From the NCBI RefSeq assembly GCF_050379415.1, contig NZ_JBNRLS010000005.1:62001-126000 (forward strand): a DNA stretch of 64,000 nucleotides, in the 5' to 3' direction. Shown piece by piece: positions 9,422-19,330 of this stretch. Positions within the stretch are counted from its first letter, which is position 1. Each line of letters begins with the position of its first letter. The notes below the pieces were generated by a model. The model did no database searches and was not told the DNA's origin. It worked only from the letters and a program-made list of their open reading frames with translations. The DNA is from Marinobacter sp050379415. Its GTDB lineage: Bacteria > Pseudomonadota > Gammaproteobacteria > Pseudomonadales > Oleiphilaceae. Both the position numbers and the translations under genes were made by a program.

Positions 9422-9970
9422 TTAGCCTTGTTCCTCGTCCAGAGACAGGGAACGAGGACGCTCGACCCATCCGCCCGAGCCATTCGGAACGATTTCAATC
9501 AGTTCGATACGGGTTTCGCTGACACCGACAATACGGCCATAGTTCCGGCCCATATAATTACCGGAACGAACGCGGTGAATACCGCCGGAGCTATCCCGGA
9601 TGAGTGCGAACAGATTGCCGGTCGGCCCCTGAAGCGTACCCACCATACTGAGTTCTTTCAGATCAAAATTCTCCAGCACCTCACGGGGGCGATCCAGATC
9701 CGGCTCGACATCACTGACTGGCTGATCGTCGACCATGGTCAGCTGGACATCCACCGGCGGCTCAAACGGCGCACGCCGGTCCGCTGCCGAATAGGTAAAC
9801 GCCTCATATGCCTTGAATTCCGGCAGTGGCTCTACGTGCCCCCGCGGCTTGGCCCGGGTTTCTGCCATGAACTGATCCAGATCCGAAAAACCGCTCTCCT
9901 GGGTACAGGCCGTCAACAAGGACACCAGACACACTCCCAGCCAGGCCTTACCTGCATGCTTTGCTGCCAT
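9422..9970 (-). CDS. pilP: Type IV pilus assembly lipoprotein PilP
   Basis: PilP is a periplasmic lipoprotein that links the inner-membrane PilNO complex to the PilQ secretin. The 182-residue protein has a short signal sequence with lipobox LLTAC, so lipidation is expected at Cys22. An extended, Pro-rich stretch follows, then the compact C-terminal beta domain (GTLQGPTGNLFALI... HRVRSGNYMGRNYG), which is the diagnostic PilP signature. It lies between pilO (2-base gap) and pilQ (11-base gap). Confidence 0.95.
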   Translation of the reverse strand: MAAKHAGKAWLGVCLVSLLTACTQESGFSDLDQFMAETRAKPRGHVEPLPEFKAYEAFTYSAADRRAPFEPPVDVQLTMVDDQPVSDVEPDLDRPREVLENFDLKELSMVGTLQGPTGNLFALIRDSSGGIHRVRSGNYMGRNYGRIVGVSETRIELIEIVPNGSGGWVERPRSLSLDEEQG

Positions 9971-9972
9971 GC

Positions 9973-10584
9973 TTACTCTCCAGCCCGGTAGCGGTAAGTA
10001 CGAGCGACAACCTGCATATCAAGCTGTTCTCCATCTCCGCCTGTTGGTTTGATGGTTAAATCGTGCAGTGTCACGATCCGTGGAAGGCTTGCAACACTGC
10101 TCACAAATGACGCCAACTCGTGATAGGTGCCGGAAACCCGGATATTGATGGGCAATTCGGCATAGAAGTCACGCTGCTGCTCCGGCTGCAATTTGATTTC
10201 CTGCAACGACAGGCCGCTGCCAAGCGCGGTGTTGGTGATGTCCTCGAGCAGGCCGGGTACTTCGGTTTCACTGGGCAACTGACGTACCAGCGCGCCAAAG
10301 GTTTCCTCCATTTCAGCCATTTGTGCCTTGAACACATCCAGGTTGGCTACCTGGTAGGCCTTTTCCTCGTATTTCTTACGCAGCTCCTGTTCGGTTTTCT
10401 GCACCCGCTCGAGCTGGGCATACTGATCCTTGACGAAAAACCAGTACCCGCCACCGACGATCAGTCCAAACACGATCAGGGCAACAATAACCTTGACCGG
10501 TGTCGGCCAGATACCGGCATTGTTGAGGTCCAGATCGTTGACGTCGAATTCATTCAGACTTTTAAGAGAGTCCGCGAGGCTCAT
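9973..10584 (-). CDS. pilO: Type IV pilus alignment protein PilO
   Basis: PilO is a bitopic inner-membrane protein that dimerises with PilN and binds PilP in the alignment subcomplex. It has 203 residues. A short cytoplasmic N-terminus is followed by one transmembrane helix (about 31-51), a charged helical/coiled-coil stretch (53-85), and a periplasmic ferredoxin-like domain containing the typical LSLQEIKLQPEQQRDFYAELP-like block. Its start codon overlaps the pilN stop, as expected for a co-translated partner. Confidence 0.95.
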   Translation of the reverse strand: MSLADSLKSLNEFDVNDLDLNNAGIWPTPVKVIVALIVFGLIVGGGYWFFVKDQYAQLERVQKTEQELRKKYEEKAYQVANLDVFKAQMAEMEETFGALVRQLPSETEVPGLLEDITNTALGSGLSLQEIKLQPEQQRDFYAELPINIRVSGTYHELASFVSSVASLPRIVTLHDLTIKPTGGDGEQLDMQVVARTYRYRAGE

Positions 10585-11147
10585 TACTTATCCTCCCCTT
10601 CGGGCTCGGGGGTTTTCTGTTTCACAGACAGGTTGAACTGGCTGTATCCGGCGCGGCGCTGATCGGCAGCGGCAACATTGGAGAGGTTTGGATCGGCGAA
10701 CCAGTCTGACTTCTCGAAATCGCGCATGAGGGTGGAAATACGGCTGTTGGACTCGGCCATCCCGACAATCTGGATGCTATCGCCGGTTTTCTTCAGATCG
10801 GTATAGAACAGGCCGTCCGGCAGGGTCCTGACCAGCTCATCGAAGACGCGAACAATGACTGGACGCTTGCCCTGGAGATCCTGGATCACCTGCATCCGCG
10901 CCAGCAACTCGTCACGCTTGCGCTTGAGATTCTCGATCTCCTTGATCTGGGCATCCAGCTTTTTCGAAGCCGTCTCTATGTAGGCATTACGGGACTGCTG
11001 GTAGGCAATCCGGTTGTCCATGTCGGTCTTCCAGAGGAACACACTACCGGCTCCGATAATGGCAGCCGCCAGGATCATGACCACGAACTGCTTCTGCTTC
11101 TCGGCACGCAGCTCTTCCCGCCAGGGTCTGAGGTTAATCTTTGCCAT
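10584..11147 (-). CDS. pilN: Type IV pilus assembly protein PilN
   Basis: PilN pairs with PilO in the inner membrane and binds PilM through its N-terminal cytoplasmic motif. The start at 11147 gives MAKINLRPWR, which carries the INLRPWR motif known to dock into PilM; the ATG shares one base with the pilM stop (TGATG). One transmembrane helix lies at about 21-39, followed by a coiled coil and a periplasmic domain. The protein has 187 residues, the normal size. An upstream in-frame codon would add ten residues from within pilM and is unlikely. Confidence 0.95.
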   Translation of the reverse strand: MAKINLRPWREELRAEKQKQFVVMILAAAIIGAGSVFLWKTDMDNRIAYQQSRNAYIETASKKLDAQIKEIENLKRKRDELLARMQVIQDLQGKRPVIVRVFDELVRTLPDGLFYTDLKKTGDSIQIVGMAESNSRISTLMRDFEKSDWFADPNLSNVAAADQRRAGYSQFNLSVKQKTPEPEGEDK

Positions 11148-12211
11148 CAGTCGAAGCTCCTCATTGCCAGGCCACACGCTATCATCAGTGAGGGTGCATC
11201 GTTACTGAGTGCCGATGCGTTAACCCGGGACCCCACGGCCATGTCGGCAAAGGGGTTTGCCACCAACGCGGGCGTTCCGGTCTTTTCCTCCACCATTTCG
11301 ATCAGGCCCTGGATAGACGCGGTGCCACCGGCAAGTACCACATAGTCCACAGCGTTGTACTGACTGGCGCCAAAGAAGAACTGGAGGGCCCGGGCCACCT
11401 GCTGAACCACGGCTTCCCGGAAGGGAGTCAGCACCTCGGACTCATAATCATCAGGCAGGCCGCCCTGCTTCTTGGCAAGTCCGGCTTCTTCGAGCGACAA
11501 ACCATAGCGGCGCTGGATTTCTTCGGTCAGCTGCTTGCCACCGAAAATCTGTTCGCGGGTGTAGACGGTCGTCCCGCCTGCGAGCACGCTCAACGTGGTC
11601 ATGGTCGCGCCGATATCGACAATGGCGACCACCAGTTCTTCACCCTGGGAATCGAGCTGTGGCTCGATCAGGGCATAGGCGCGCTCAAGTGCATAGGCTT
11701 CCACGTCCACGATCTTGGTGGTAAGACCCGCAATCTCCAGCGCGTCTTCCCGGATATCGACATTTTCCTTCCGACACGCTGCCAGCAATACATCAACCTG
11801 ATCGGGATTGGTTTCTGATGGCCCCTGTACCTCGAAGTCGATCGCAACTTCATCCAGGGGATAGGGAATGTACTGGTCTGCCTCCAGGGCGATCTGGTCT
11901 TCCATCTCGAATTCATTGAGACCGCCATCCATCTGAATCAGCTTGGTGATGACAGCAGAGCCGGAGACCGCCACCGCAACCTGCTTCAGGCTGGTACGGG
12001 ACTTGGACGCGACGCGCTTGAGAACCTCGCCCACCGCCTCAACATCCGTGATGTTTTTTTCTACCACGGCATTGGCTGGCAACGGTTCCACCGCGTAGCT
12101 TTCAACTTTGTACCGGCCGCCCTGTTTTGACAGCTCCAGAAGTTTGACCGAGCTGGAGCTTACATCCACGCCCAGCACTGCACTGGATTTCTTTCCGAAC
12201 AATCCGAACAC
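11147..12211 (-). CDS. pilM: Type IV pilus assembly ATPase PilM
   Basis: PilM is a cytoplasmic actin/FtsA-like ATP-binding protein that couples the pilus motor platform to PilN. The 354 residues include the phosphate-1 motif VLGVDVSSSSVKLLEL near the N-terminus, a second phosphate motif VAIVDIGATMTTLSVL, and the adenosine-side motif VVLAGGTASIQGL. It is first in pilMNOPQ and divergent from ponA. The 195-base intergenic region must hold promoters for both genes, but no hexamer pair there was convincing. Confidence 0.95.
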   Translation of the reverse strand: MFGLFGKKSSAVLGVDVSSSSVKLLELSKQGGRYKVESYAVEPLPANAVVEKNITDVEAVGEVLKRVASKSRTSLKQVAVAVSGSAVITKLIQMDGGLNEFEMEDQIALEADQYIPYPLDEVAIDFEVQGPSETNPDQVDVLLAACRKENVDIREDALEIAGLTTKIVDVEAYALERAYALIEPQLDSQGEELVVAIVDIGATMTTLSVLAGGTTVYTREQIFGGKQLTEEIQRRYGLSLEEAGLAKKQGGLPDDYESEVLTPFREAVVQQVARALQFFFGASQYNAVDYVVLAGGTASIQGLIEMVEEKTGTPALVANPFADMAVGSRVNASALSNDAPSLMIACGLAMRSFD

Positions 12212-12406
12212 GCGCTCACCCTATACCTGGTTACATGCACCCGGTTAAATAACTTATGTGTTTTTTATGTAAGAGAATTTCTTCTGCTTTCCGTCTACAA
12301 TGCCTGTTCTTCTTTTTGAGATGCATTGCTTAACAGCGAAGTGAGTTACTCTTCCTAAAGCAATTTCTCAAATGATAGACCTATATCCAACAGTTGTCAG
12401 AAAAAA

Positions 12407-14932
12407 ATGTCTCATTTGTTGCGTACATCTCGTCTTTTTGCCTGGCTGTTTCTAACTGGACTGAGTGTCGCAGTTATTACGGCGTCAGGCTTCTATCTTT
12501 ATCTTCGTCCCGGGCTGCCTCCCGTCGAGCAGTTACTGGAGATCAAGCTCCAGACGCCGCTGAGGGTCTACAGCGAGGACAACAGATTAATAGCAGAATT
12601 CGGTGAAAAGAGAAGGGCACCAATCACAATCGAACAGATCCCTACAATTCAGTTACAAGCCTTCATGGCCGCTGAAGACGCCCGCTTTTACGAGCACTTC
12701 GGAGTCGATATCAAAGGCCTGATGCGGGCTGCAGTGCAATTGGTCTCCACCGGGGAAATCCAGTCCGGTGGCAGCACGATCACGATGCAGGTTGCAAAAA
12801 ATTACTTTTTGTCACGGGATCGGACCTTTATACGAAAGTTCAACGAGATACTTCTGGCTCTTCAGATAGAGCGTGAGCTCGACAAGAATCGCATTTTCGA
12901 GCTGTATCTGAACAAGATCTACCTGGGCAACCGGGCCTACGGTATTGCCGCGGCGGCACAGGTGTATTATGACAAACCGGTCAATGAGCTGACATTGGCA
13001 CAAATGGCCATGCTGGCTGGCCTGCCCAAGGCTCCGTCAGCCTATAACCCCCTTGCCAACGCCGAGCGCGCACTGATCCGCCGCAACTGGATCCTCGGGC
13101 GCATGCAGGAACTGGGATACATTACCGCTGACGCATACGAGCTGGCGGTAAACGCCCCCCTGACAGCCAGTTACAACACCACTGAAGCAGAAGTGGATGC
13201 TGACTATGTTGCGGAAATGGCCCGGGCCGAAATGGTGCGCCGGTTTGGCGAGGACGCGTACACCGACGGCTACTCCGTTACCCTGACCGTAGAAGGCGAC
13301 AAGCAACAGACGGCAACTGAGGCCCTGCGTGCAGGCCTGGAAGCTTATGACCGACGCCATGGCTTCCGCGGGCCCATCGGCCAACTCGACCCTTCAGAAC
13401 TGAAGGAACGCGAGCTTTCCGATCTGGTGCGGAATTACCCGCGAGTCGAGTCTCTACTACCTGCGATTGTCACTGCGGTCAATGACGATGAACCGCAGGT
13501 CGGGGTCCACGTCAGGGGCCTAGGCGCAGCCGTCATGCCTTTCGAAACCATGACCTGGGCCAAACGCTACAAAACCGAGGACCTGACCGGACCAGAACCG
13601 AAAAAACCATCGGACGTGGTTGCCATCGGCGACGTGGTTTACGTCAAACCGCAAACCCCGAGCATCGTTGATCCGGAAACTGGAAGCACCGAAGAGCCTC
13701 AGACCACCCCGGTCACGGTGGCCCTGAGCCAGGTGCCGAAAGTTGAAGGCGCACTGATTTCTCTCGAGGCCGATACCGGCGCCATCGAGGCGCTTGCCGG
13801 CGGCTACAGCTTCAACCAGAGCAAATACAACCGGGCCACCCAGGCCGATCGCCAGCCCGGCTCCACCTTCAAGCCGTTCCTGTATCTGACCGCCCTCGAG
13901 AACGGGATGACCCCGGCAACCATCTACAATGATGCGCCGATCGTGTTCGAGGACTCGGAACTGGAAACCGCCTGGCGCCCGGAGAACTCTTCAGGTCGCT
14001 TTGGCGGCCCAACCCGGCTGCGAGAGGCGCTTTACCGCTCGAAGAACCTCGTATCCGTCAGGCTTTTGCGCGATGTCGGCATCAGGACCACGCTCGAGAA
14101 CCTCGAGCAGCTTCGTATCCCTGTGGACAACATGCCGGACAACCTGTCCCTGGCCCTCGGCAGCGGCCTGATCACCCCTATGCAACTGGCCCGCGCCCAG
14201 GCGGTGATTGCCAACGGCGGCTTTGACGTGGAACCCTATCTCATCAAAGAAATTCGCGATATGAACGGTGAGGCGATCTATCAGGCTCCGAAAACCATCC
14301 TGTGCGAGGAAAACTGCGACGACCTGGTCGCCGAGGAAGAGCTAAGCGAAAAGCCTGAATCACTGACAGACACTAACCCGAAAGATCTGACCAGCGAAGG
14401 ATTGACAGATACCCGTGACGACAAATCGGTTCGCATCATGAAGCGGCTTGCCGATGAGCGCTCTGTCTACATTCTGCACTCGATGATGCAGGACGTGGTC
14501 CGCCGCGGTACTGGCCGCCGGGCGCAAGCCCTTGGCCGCAGTGACATCGCCGGCAAGACCGGGACCACAAACGAGCAGCGGGACACCTGGTTTGCCGGCT
14601 TTAACCACAAGGTCGCCACCACCGTGTGGGTGGGCTTCGATCAGCCGGCCCCCCTGGGCCGCGGCGAGTATGGCGCCAGCACCGCCCTTCCGATCTGGAT
14701 CGATTACATGCAGGTCGCACTCAAGGACGAGCCGCCCGCCGTGATGCCCCGCCCGAATGGCATTGTGAACGTGCGCATCAATCCGGAAACCGGCGAACGG
14801 GCCAGACCGGGAGAGGAAGGAATATTCGAGCTGTTCAAGGAAGAGGAGGCTCCGCCGGCTCTGACCGCCGAGGACGGCAATGGCGGAGGCACCAACAATG
14901 GTGACAGCGACCTCTCCCGTCAGCTCTTCTGA
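12407..14932 (+). CDS. ponA: Penicillin-binding protein 1A (bifunctional transglycosylase/transpeptidase)
   Basis: This inner-membrane enzyme polymerises and cross-links peptidoglycan in the periplasm. It has 841 residues. A signal anchor lies at about 11-33; the glycosyltransferase domain has the catalytic EDARFYEHFG motif (Glu90) and GGSTITMQ. An OB-like insert lies between the domains, as in the 1A class. The transpeptidase domain has Ser486 in STFK, an SKN motif, and KTGTT at 717-721. The C-terminal tail is acidic and low in complexity. The ribosome-binding site is weak (GAAAAAA before ATG). Divergent pairing with the pil operon matches Pseudomonas. Some annotations name it mrcA. Confidence 0.96.
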   Translation: MSHLLRTSRLFAWLFLTGLSVAVITASGFYLYLRPGLPPVEQLLEIKLQTPLRVYSEDNRLIAEFGEKRRAPITIEQIPTIQLQAFMAAEDARFYEHFGVDIKGLMRAAVQLVSTGEIQSGGSTITMQVAKNYFLSRDRTFIRKFNEILLALQIERELDKNRIFELYLNKIYLGNRAYGIAAAAQVYYDKPVNELTLAQMAMLAGLPKAPSAYNPLANAERALIRRNWILGRMQELGYITADAYELAVNAPLTASYNTTEAEVDADYVAEMARAEMVRRFGEDAYTDGYSVTLTVEGDKQQTATEALRAGLEAYDRRHGFRGPIGQLDPSELKERELSDLVRNYPRVESLLPAIVTAVNDDEPQVGVHVRGLGAAVMPFETMTWAKRYKTEDLTGPEPKKPSDVVAIGDVVYVKPQTPSIVDPETGSTEEPQTTPVTVALSQVPKVEGALISLEADTGAIEALAGGYSFNQSKYNRATQADRQPGSTFKPFLYLTALENGMTPATIYNDAPIVFEDSELETAWRPENSSGRFGGPTRLREALYRSKNLVSVRLLRDVGIRTTLENLEQLRIPVDNMPDNLSLALGSGLITPMQLARAQAVIANGGFDVEPYLIKEIRDMNGEAIYQAPKTILCEENCDDLVAEEELSEKPESLTDTNPKDLTSEGLTDTRDDKSVRIMKRLADERSVYILHSMMQDVVRRGTGRRAQALGRSDIAGKTGTTNEQRDTWFAGFNHKVATTVWVGFDQPAPLGRGEYGASTALPIWIDYMQVALKDEPPAVMPRPNGIVNVRINPETGERARPGEEGIFELFKEEEAPPALTAEDGNGGGTNNGDSDLSRQLF

Positions 14933-14950
14933 CCTACGGCCTTCAGGCAC

Positions 14951-14983
14951 AAAAAAACCGGCGGGATCACCGCCGGTTTTTTT
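14951..14983. terminator. Bidirectional intrinsic terminator between ponA and maeB
   Basis: CCGGCGG (14958-14964) pairs with CCGCCGG (14970-14976) around a 5-base loop. It is flanked by seven A on the left and seven T on the right, so it can end transcription of both convergent genes. Confidence 0.9.
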
Positions 14984-14998
14984 AAATCCTGAGAACGA

Positions 14999-16264
14999 TC
15001 AGATGATGTCGTCCATGGACTTGAGCGGGTAGTGAGCCGGGTACGGGTTGCGAGCAACACCGGAATCCACTGCTGCACGTGCAACCGCAGCCGGAACCAC
15101 TTCCAGCAGACGCACATCCATCGGCTTCGGAATGATGTATTCCTTGCCAAACTCGAACTTGTCTACGCCATAGGCCTCGCAGATCTCCTGCGGCACCGGC
15201 TCCTTGGCCAGCTCACGAATAGCGTTGACGGCAGCCACCTTCATCTCCTCGTTGATCGCGGTGGCACGAACGTCCAACGCTCCACGGAAAATGAACGGGA
15301 AGCCCAGCACGTTGTTTACCTGGTTCGGATAGTCGGAGCGACCGGTCGCCATGATAAGGTCATCACGAACAGAGTTTGCGAGCTCCGGGCTGATTTCCGG
15401 GTCCGGGTTGGAACAGGCGAACACGATCGGGTTCGGAGCCATTTTCTTCAGCTGCTCGGCTGACAGCAGATCCGGACCGGACAGACCAACAAAAACGTCC
15501 GCACCATCAATGGCGTCGTCCAGTGTGCGCTTGTCGGTATCGTTGGCGAACATCGCCTTGTACTGGTTGAGATCGTCACGACCAGAGTGGATCACACCCT
15601 TGCGGTCGAGCATGAAGATGTTCTCAGAGCGAATACCGCAGCTGATCAGCAGCTTCATACAGGCGATAGCGGCCGCACCGGCACCCAGGCACACCACTGT
15701 CGCTTCTTCAATTTTTTTGCCCTGCAGCTCAAGGGCATTGATCATGCCGGCTGCAGTCACGATTGCCGTACCGTGCTGATCATCATGGAAGACGGGCACG
15801 TTACACTTTTCGATCAACGCTCGCTCAATCTCGAAGCACTCAGGTGCCTTGATGTCTTCAAGGTTGATACCGCCAAAGGTATCCGCGATACGCTCAACCG
15901 TTTCAATAAACGCCTGCGGGCTTTCGGAATTGACCTCGATATCAAAGACGTCAATCCCGGCAAAGCGCTTGAACAGTACGCCCTTGCCTTCCATTACCGG
16001 CTTGCTTGCCAGCGGACCCAGGTTGCCCAGACCAAGAATCGCGGAACCGTCGGAGATGACAGCCACCAGGTTGCCCTTGGCGGTGTACTTGTATGCGTTC
16101 TCCGGGTCCTTTGCGATCTCGCGGACCGGTTCGGCAACCCCGGGGCTATACGCCAGGGAAAGGTCGCGGGAGGTCTGGGTCGGCTTGGTGATTTCAACAC
16201 TCAGCTTACCAGGCCGCGGCTTGGCGTGATATTCAAGGGCTGCTTCTTTCAGATCTTGAGACAT
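14999..16264 (-). CDS. maeB: Malic enzyme (oxaloacetate-decarboxylating malate dehydrogenase)
   Basis: The enzyme oxidatively decarboxylates malate to pyruvate and CO2 with reduction of NAD(P)+. The start at 16264 (MSQDLKEAALEYH) was chosen over a frame opening 38 codons upstream, because similarity to the family begins there; the result is 421 residues. The malic N-terminal domain (SLAYSPGVAEPV) and the Rossmann motif GAGAAAIAC are clear. Unlike the 759-residue enterobacterial MaeB it has no C-terminal phosphotransacetylase-like domain. Cofactor preference cannot be read from the sequence. The position beside ponA is conserved in Pseudomonas. Confidence 0.9.
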   Translation of the reverse strand: MSQDLKEAALEYHAKPRPGKLSVEITKPTQTSRDLSLAYSPGVAEPVREIAKDPENAYKYTAKGNLVAVISDGSAILGLGNLGPLASKPVMEGKGVLFKRFAGIDVFDIEVNSESPQAFIETVERIADTFGGINLEDIKAPECFEIERALIEKCNVPVFHDDQHGTAIVTAAGMINALELQGKKIEEATVVCLGAGAAAIACMKLLISCGIRSENIFMLDRKGVIHSGRDDLNQYKAMFANDTDKRTLDDAIDGADVFVGLSGPDLLSAEQLKKMAPNPIVFACSNPDPEISPELANSVRDDLIMATGRSDYPNQVNNVLGFPFIFRGALDVRATAINEEMKVAAVNAIRELAKEPVPQEICEAYGVDKFEFGKEYIIPKPMDVRLLEVVPAAVARAAVDSGVARNPYPAHYPLKSMDDII

Positions 16265-16452
16265 TGCCACTGTTCCGTTTGTCACGTTTAAAGGTAATGA
16301 ACCGCTGGAGCCAGGAAGCCTCCCCACCCAGCGGAGCGCGCCATTATGGCCCGCCCGTCCCGAAACGACAAGTGGCAACAGCGCATTTTATGAACAGTCA
16401 ATAGGGCTAATTGCGTATATCGCAAGACGCTACACGCTGAAAAATACCCATA

Positions 16453-16478
16453 AAAAAAGCGCCCGGAGGCGCTTTTTT
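16453..16478 (-). terminator. Intrinsic terminator after rpmE
   Basis: AAAAAAGCGCC (16453-16463) and GGCGCTTTTTT (16468-16478) pair perfectly around the tetraloop CGGA. It lies 18 bases after the rpmE stop; on the minus strand a T-run follows the GC stem. Confidence 0.88.
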
Positions 16479-16495
16479 GCGTGCAACTGTCAATA

Positions 16496-16717
16496 TCAGG
16501 ACTTGTTGCCACCGATACGGCCACCGAAACGCTTGTTGAAACGCTCGATACGACCACCGGTGTCCATAACCTTCTGCTTGCCGGTATAGAACGGGTGACA
16601 CTGGGAACAAACATCCAGCTGCAGATCGTGGCCAACGGTAGAACGGGTCTTGATGACGTTACCGCAGGAGCAGGTAGCGGTAATGTCTTCGTACTTCGGG
16701 TGAATACCTTCTTTCAT
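16496..16717 (-). CDS. rpmE: 50S ribosomal protein L31
   Basis: This is a small protein of the large ribosomal subunit, 73 residues long. Cys16, Cys18, Cys37 and Cys40 make it the zinc-binding C+ form, so the zinc-free paralogue (ykgM/rpmE2 type), if present, is elsewhere. The HPKYE N-terminus and GGRIERFNKRFG C-terminal block match L31 closely. It is monocistronic with its own terminator. Upstream, 257 bases separate it from divergent priA. Confidence 0.97.
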   Translation of the reverse strand: MKEGIHPKYEDITATCSCGNVIKTRSTVGHDLQLDVCSQCHPFYTGKQKVMDTGGRIERFNKRFGGRIGGNKS

Positions 16718-16974
16718 GGCGAACCTCTTTGGTCATGCCGCTACCCGGTCGCGGGGAATCAATCCCTGGCGCCTGGCACCGCATGTTTGAATCAAAGTGA
16801 AAGGCGAGGCACAATCATGCCCTGCCGAAAACAGACCGGGAATAATACTTGCAATCCCTGTTACAGGCAAGCCTTACGGGCGCTTCATTCCCTGCCTCGC
16901 AGCCACAATACCATCAGGCTGCCGGGCTCGATCCCTAAGTGAAAACCACGACATCACCAAAAATGGAGTCCCGA

Positions 16975-19143
16975 GTGCCCCGAACCGCACGAATCGCCCT
17001 CAACCGGCCATTACGTAGACTGTTTGATTACCTGATCCCTGAAGGCATGCAGGTTACCCGGGGGCGAAGGGTGCAGATTCCGTTCGGCCGGCAACAGCTG
17101 ACCGGCCTGGTGGTGGAAACGGATGTAGAGCCGCCCGAGGGCATCACCCTGAAAACCATCAGCCATGTTCTTGAGGGCTGGCAGGCACTGCCAACGGAAA
17201 CCTTTGAACTCCTGAGTTGGGCCAGCACCTATTACCAGCATCCGCTCGGTGAATGCCTGTTCACCGCACTACCGCCCGCCCTCCGCAGGGGCCGACCGGC
17301 CCGGGAAAAAGAGGAAGATAGCTGGATCGCAAAAAGCTCGGGCAGTGAATTACCGGCCAATGCCCACCGTCAGAAAGCCCTGTTGCAATGGCTGGGCCAG
17401 CAACCGGCTCCCGCCAGTACCGGCACCATCATCAAGGCCGGTTTTACCCGTGCCCAGGTCAACGGCCTGGCGGGGAAGCAGCTGATTGAAAAAGCGCAGC
17501 AAAACCATAACCTGGCAGCCGCAGCTGAATCACCGGGCCTTCGACCAATCCTGACACCCGCCCAACAGTGTGTGGCAAGCCAGCTTCCCCCAGACCAGAA
17601 AGGCTTCGATGCCACGTTGTTGTACGGGATCACCGGTAGCGGTAAAACCGAGATCTACCTTCACTATCTCAAGGAGTGCCTGACCGACAAAGGCCAGGCT
17701 TTGGTACTGGTACCGGAAATCAATCTGACCCCGCAAACCGTTGCCCGTTTCCGGCATTACTTCGGGGACCGCATCGTGGTCTGGCATTCGGCTCTGAATG
17801 ACAGCGAACGATTGAATACCTGGCTCAAGGTCCGCCGCGACGAACCAGTCATCCTGATCGGTACCCGGTCCGCCGTACTGCTGCCCTTCACCGGCCTGGA
17901 AACCATCATCGTTGACGAAGAGCACGACAGCTCCTACAAGCAGGGCGAGGGCTTCCGTTATTCAGGCCGGGACCTGGCGGTTTATCGGGCCCACCTGAAC
18001 CAGTGCCCGATCATACTGGGCTCGGCCACTCCATCCCTGGAGTCCTACCACAATGCCCGCTTGGGCAAGTACCGACTGGTACGACTGGAGGAACGGGCGA
18101 AAAAGGCGGTACCGCCCACCCTCAGCCTGCTCGATATCCGCAGTCGTCCGCTGGAAGGAGGTCTTGCCCGTCCTGCGCTGAACGCCATTCGGGACACCCT
18201 CGACAAGGGAGAGCAGGCCCTGGTGTTCGTGAACCGCCGCGGCTATGCCCCGGTCATGATGTGTTTTGACTGTGGCCACATGGTCGAATGCCCCCGCTGT
18301 GACACACGCCTGACCTACCATCGCCGGGACCGCGCCATGCGCTGCCACCACTGCGACTACCAGACGGCCGCCACCAGCCATTGCCCGAAGTGCCAGAGCG
18401 AGGCGTTCAAACCGGTTGGTCAGGGCACCGAGCGGACCGAAGACACGCTTGCCGAAGCTTTCCCCTCGGTCCCGGTGGTTCGGGTCGACCGGGACAGCAC
18501 CCAGAGAAAAGGCAGCATCCAGGCCATCCTGGAAAAGGTAAACAGCGGTGCGCCCTGCGTGCTGGTGGGAACCCAGATGCTCGCCAAGGGCCACGATTTC
18601 CCTAATGTAACTCTCGTGGTGGTGGTGAATGCCGACGGTGGACTGTTCAGCGTGGATTTCCGCGCACCCGAGCAGCTCATCCAGACCCTGCTCCAGGTCA
18701 GTGGACGGGCCGGCCGCGGCACCAAGGCCGGCAAGGTGCTGATCCAGACCTGCCACAGCGATCATCCGCTACTCAAATCACTGTGCACAGAGAACTACCT
18801 GAGCATTGCCGACCAACTGATGGCAGAACGGGAACAGGGCCAGTTCCCGCCATTCCGGCACATGGCCATCTTCCGCGCCGAAGCTGGCACCATGCAGAGC
18901 AGCCTGGAACTGCTGGATGCCATCAAGCCCTCCGCCTCCGGCCCCGGCATCGAAACCTGGGGCCCCCTGCCCGCCCTGATCGCCCGCCGCGCCGACCGTC
19001 ACCGCGCCCAACTGATTCTGCTCAGCAGTCAAAGGGGCCGGCTCAACGCCGTTCTTGCCGGCATCTGCCAGCACCTGGACCAGCAGAAGCTTCCGCCGAA
19101 GGTAAAATGGATGGTGGATGTGGATCCGATGGAGATTGGGTAA
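16975..19143 (+). CDS. priA: Primosomal protein N' (replication restart helicase)
   Basis: PriA is a superfamily 2 DNA helicase that recognises stalled forks and reloads the replisome. A GTG start at 16975 is preferred: GGAG lies six bases ahead and the product MPRTARIALNRPLRR aligns with the PriA N-terminus; upstream GTG 16939 and ATG 16963 are alternatives. The 722-residue product has the 3'-DNA-binding domain, Walker A GITGSGKTE (218-226), DEEH box (VDEEHDSSYKQ), and a zinc region with cysteine pairs CFDCG, CPRC, CHHC and CPKC. No terminator was seen after it. Confidence 0.95.
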   Translation: MPRTARIALNRPLRRLFDYLIPEGMQVTRGRRVQIPFGRQQLTGLVVETDVEPPEGITLKTISHVLEGWQALPTETFELLSWASTYYQHPLGECLFTALPPALRRGRPAREKEEDSWIAKSSGSELPANAHRQKALLQWLGQQPAPASTGTIIKAGFTRAQVNGLAGKQLIEKAQQNHNLAAAAESPGLRPILTPAQQCVASQLPPDQKGFDATLLYGITGSGKTEIYLHYLKECLTDKGQALVLVPEINLTPQTVARFRHYFGDRIVVWHSALNDSERLNTWLKVRRDEPVILIGTRSAVLLPFTGLETIIVDEEHDSSYKQGEGFRYSGRDLAVYRAHLNQCPIILGSATPSLESYHNARLGKYRLVRLEERAKKAVPPTLSLLDIRSRPLEGGLARPALNAIRDTLDKGEQALVFVNRRGYAPVMMCFDCGHMVECPRCDTRLTYHRRDRAMRCHHCDYQTAATSHCPKCQSEAFKPVGQGTERTEDTLAEAFPSVPVVRVDRDSTQRKGSIQAILEKVNSGAPCVLVGTQMLAKGHDFPNVTLVVVVNADGGLFSVDFRAPEQLIQTLLQVSGRAGRGTKAGKVLIQTCHSDHPLLKSLCTENYLSIADQLMAEREQGQFPPFRHMAIFRAEAGTMQSSLELLDAIKPSASGPGIETWGPLPALIARRADRHRAQLILLSSQRGRLNAVLAGICQHLDQQKLPPKVKWMVDVDPMEIG

Positions 19144-19330
19144 CAACTTCACCAACCACTCCATCACTCGGGATTTTCTAAGTTTTCGTGGCGGGAATGG
19201 ACATCAGCCTGCACAGTGCTAATATCATGAATACATATTAACACTTCTATACTTGCACTAATCATATAAGGCCTCTTCCAGAGACTCTACCAAGTATTGG
19301 ACTAGGCAAATAAAATTCAGGGAGATTGGC

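Noticed and set aside
12212..12406. Promoters in the pilM-ponA divergent region
   Set aside because: Several -10-like hexamers such as TACAAT are present but none has a -35 partner at 16-18 bases; not reported as features.
14999..16378. Longer malic enzyme beginning at 16378
   Set aside because: The 38 extra residues show no family similarity and would run through a presumed leader; ATG 16264 is the better start.
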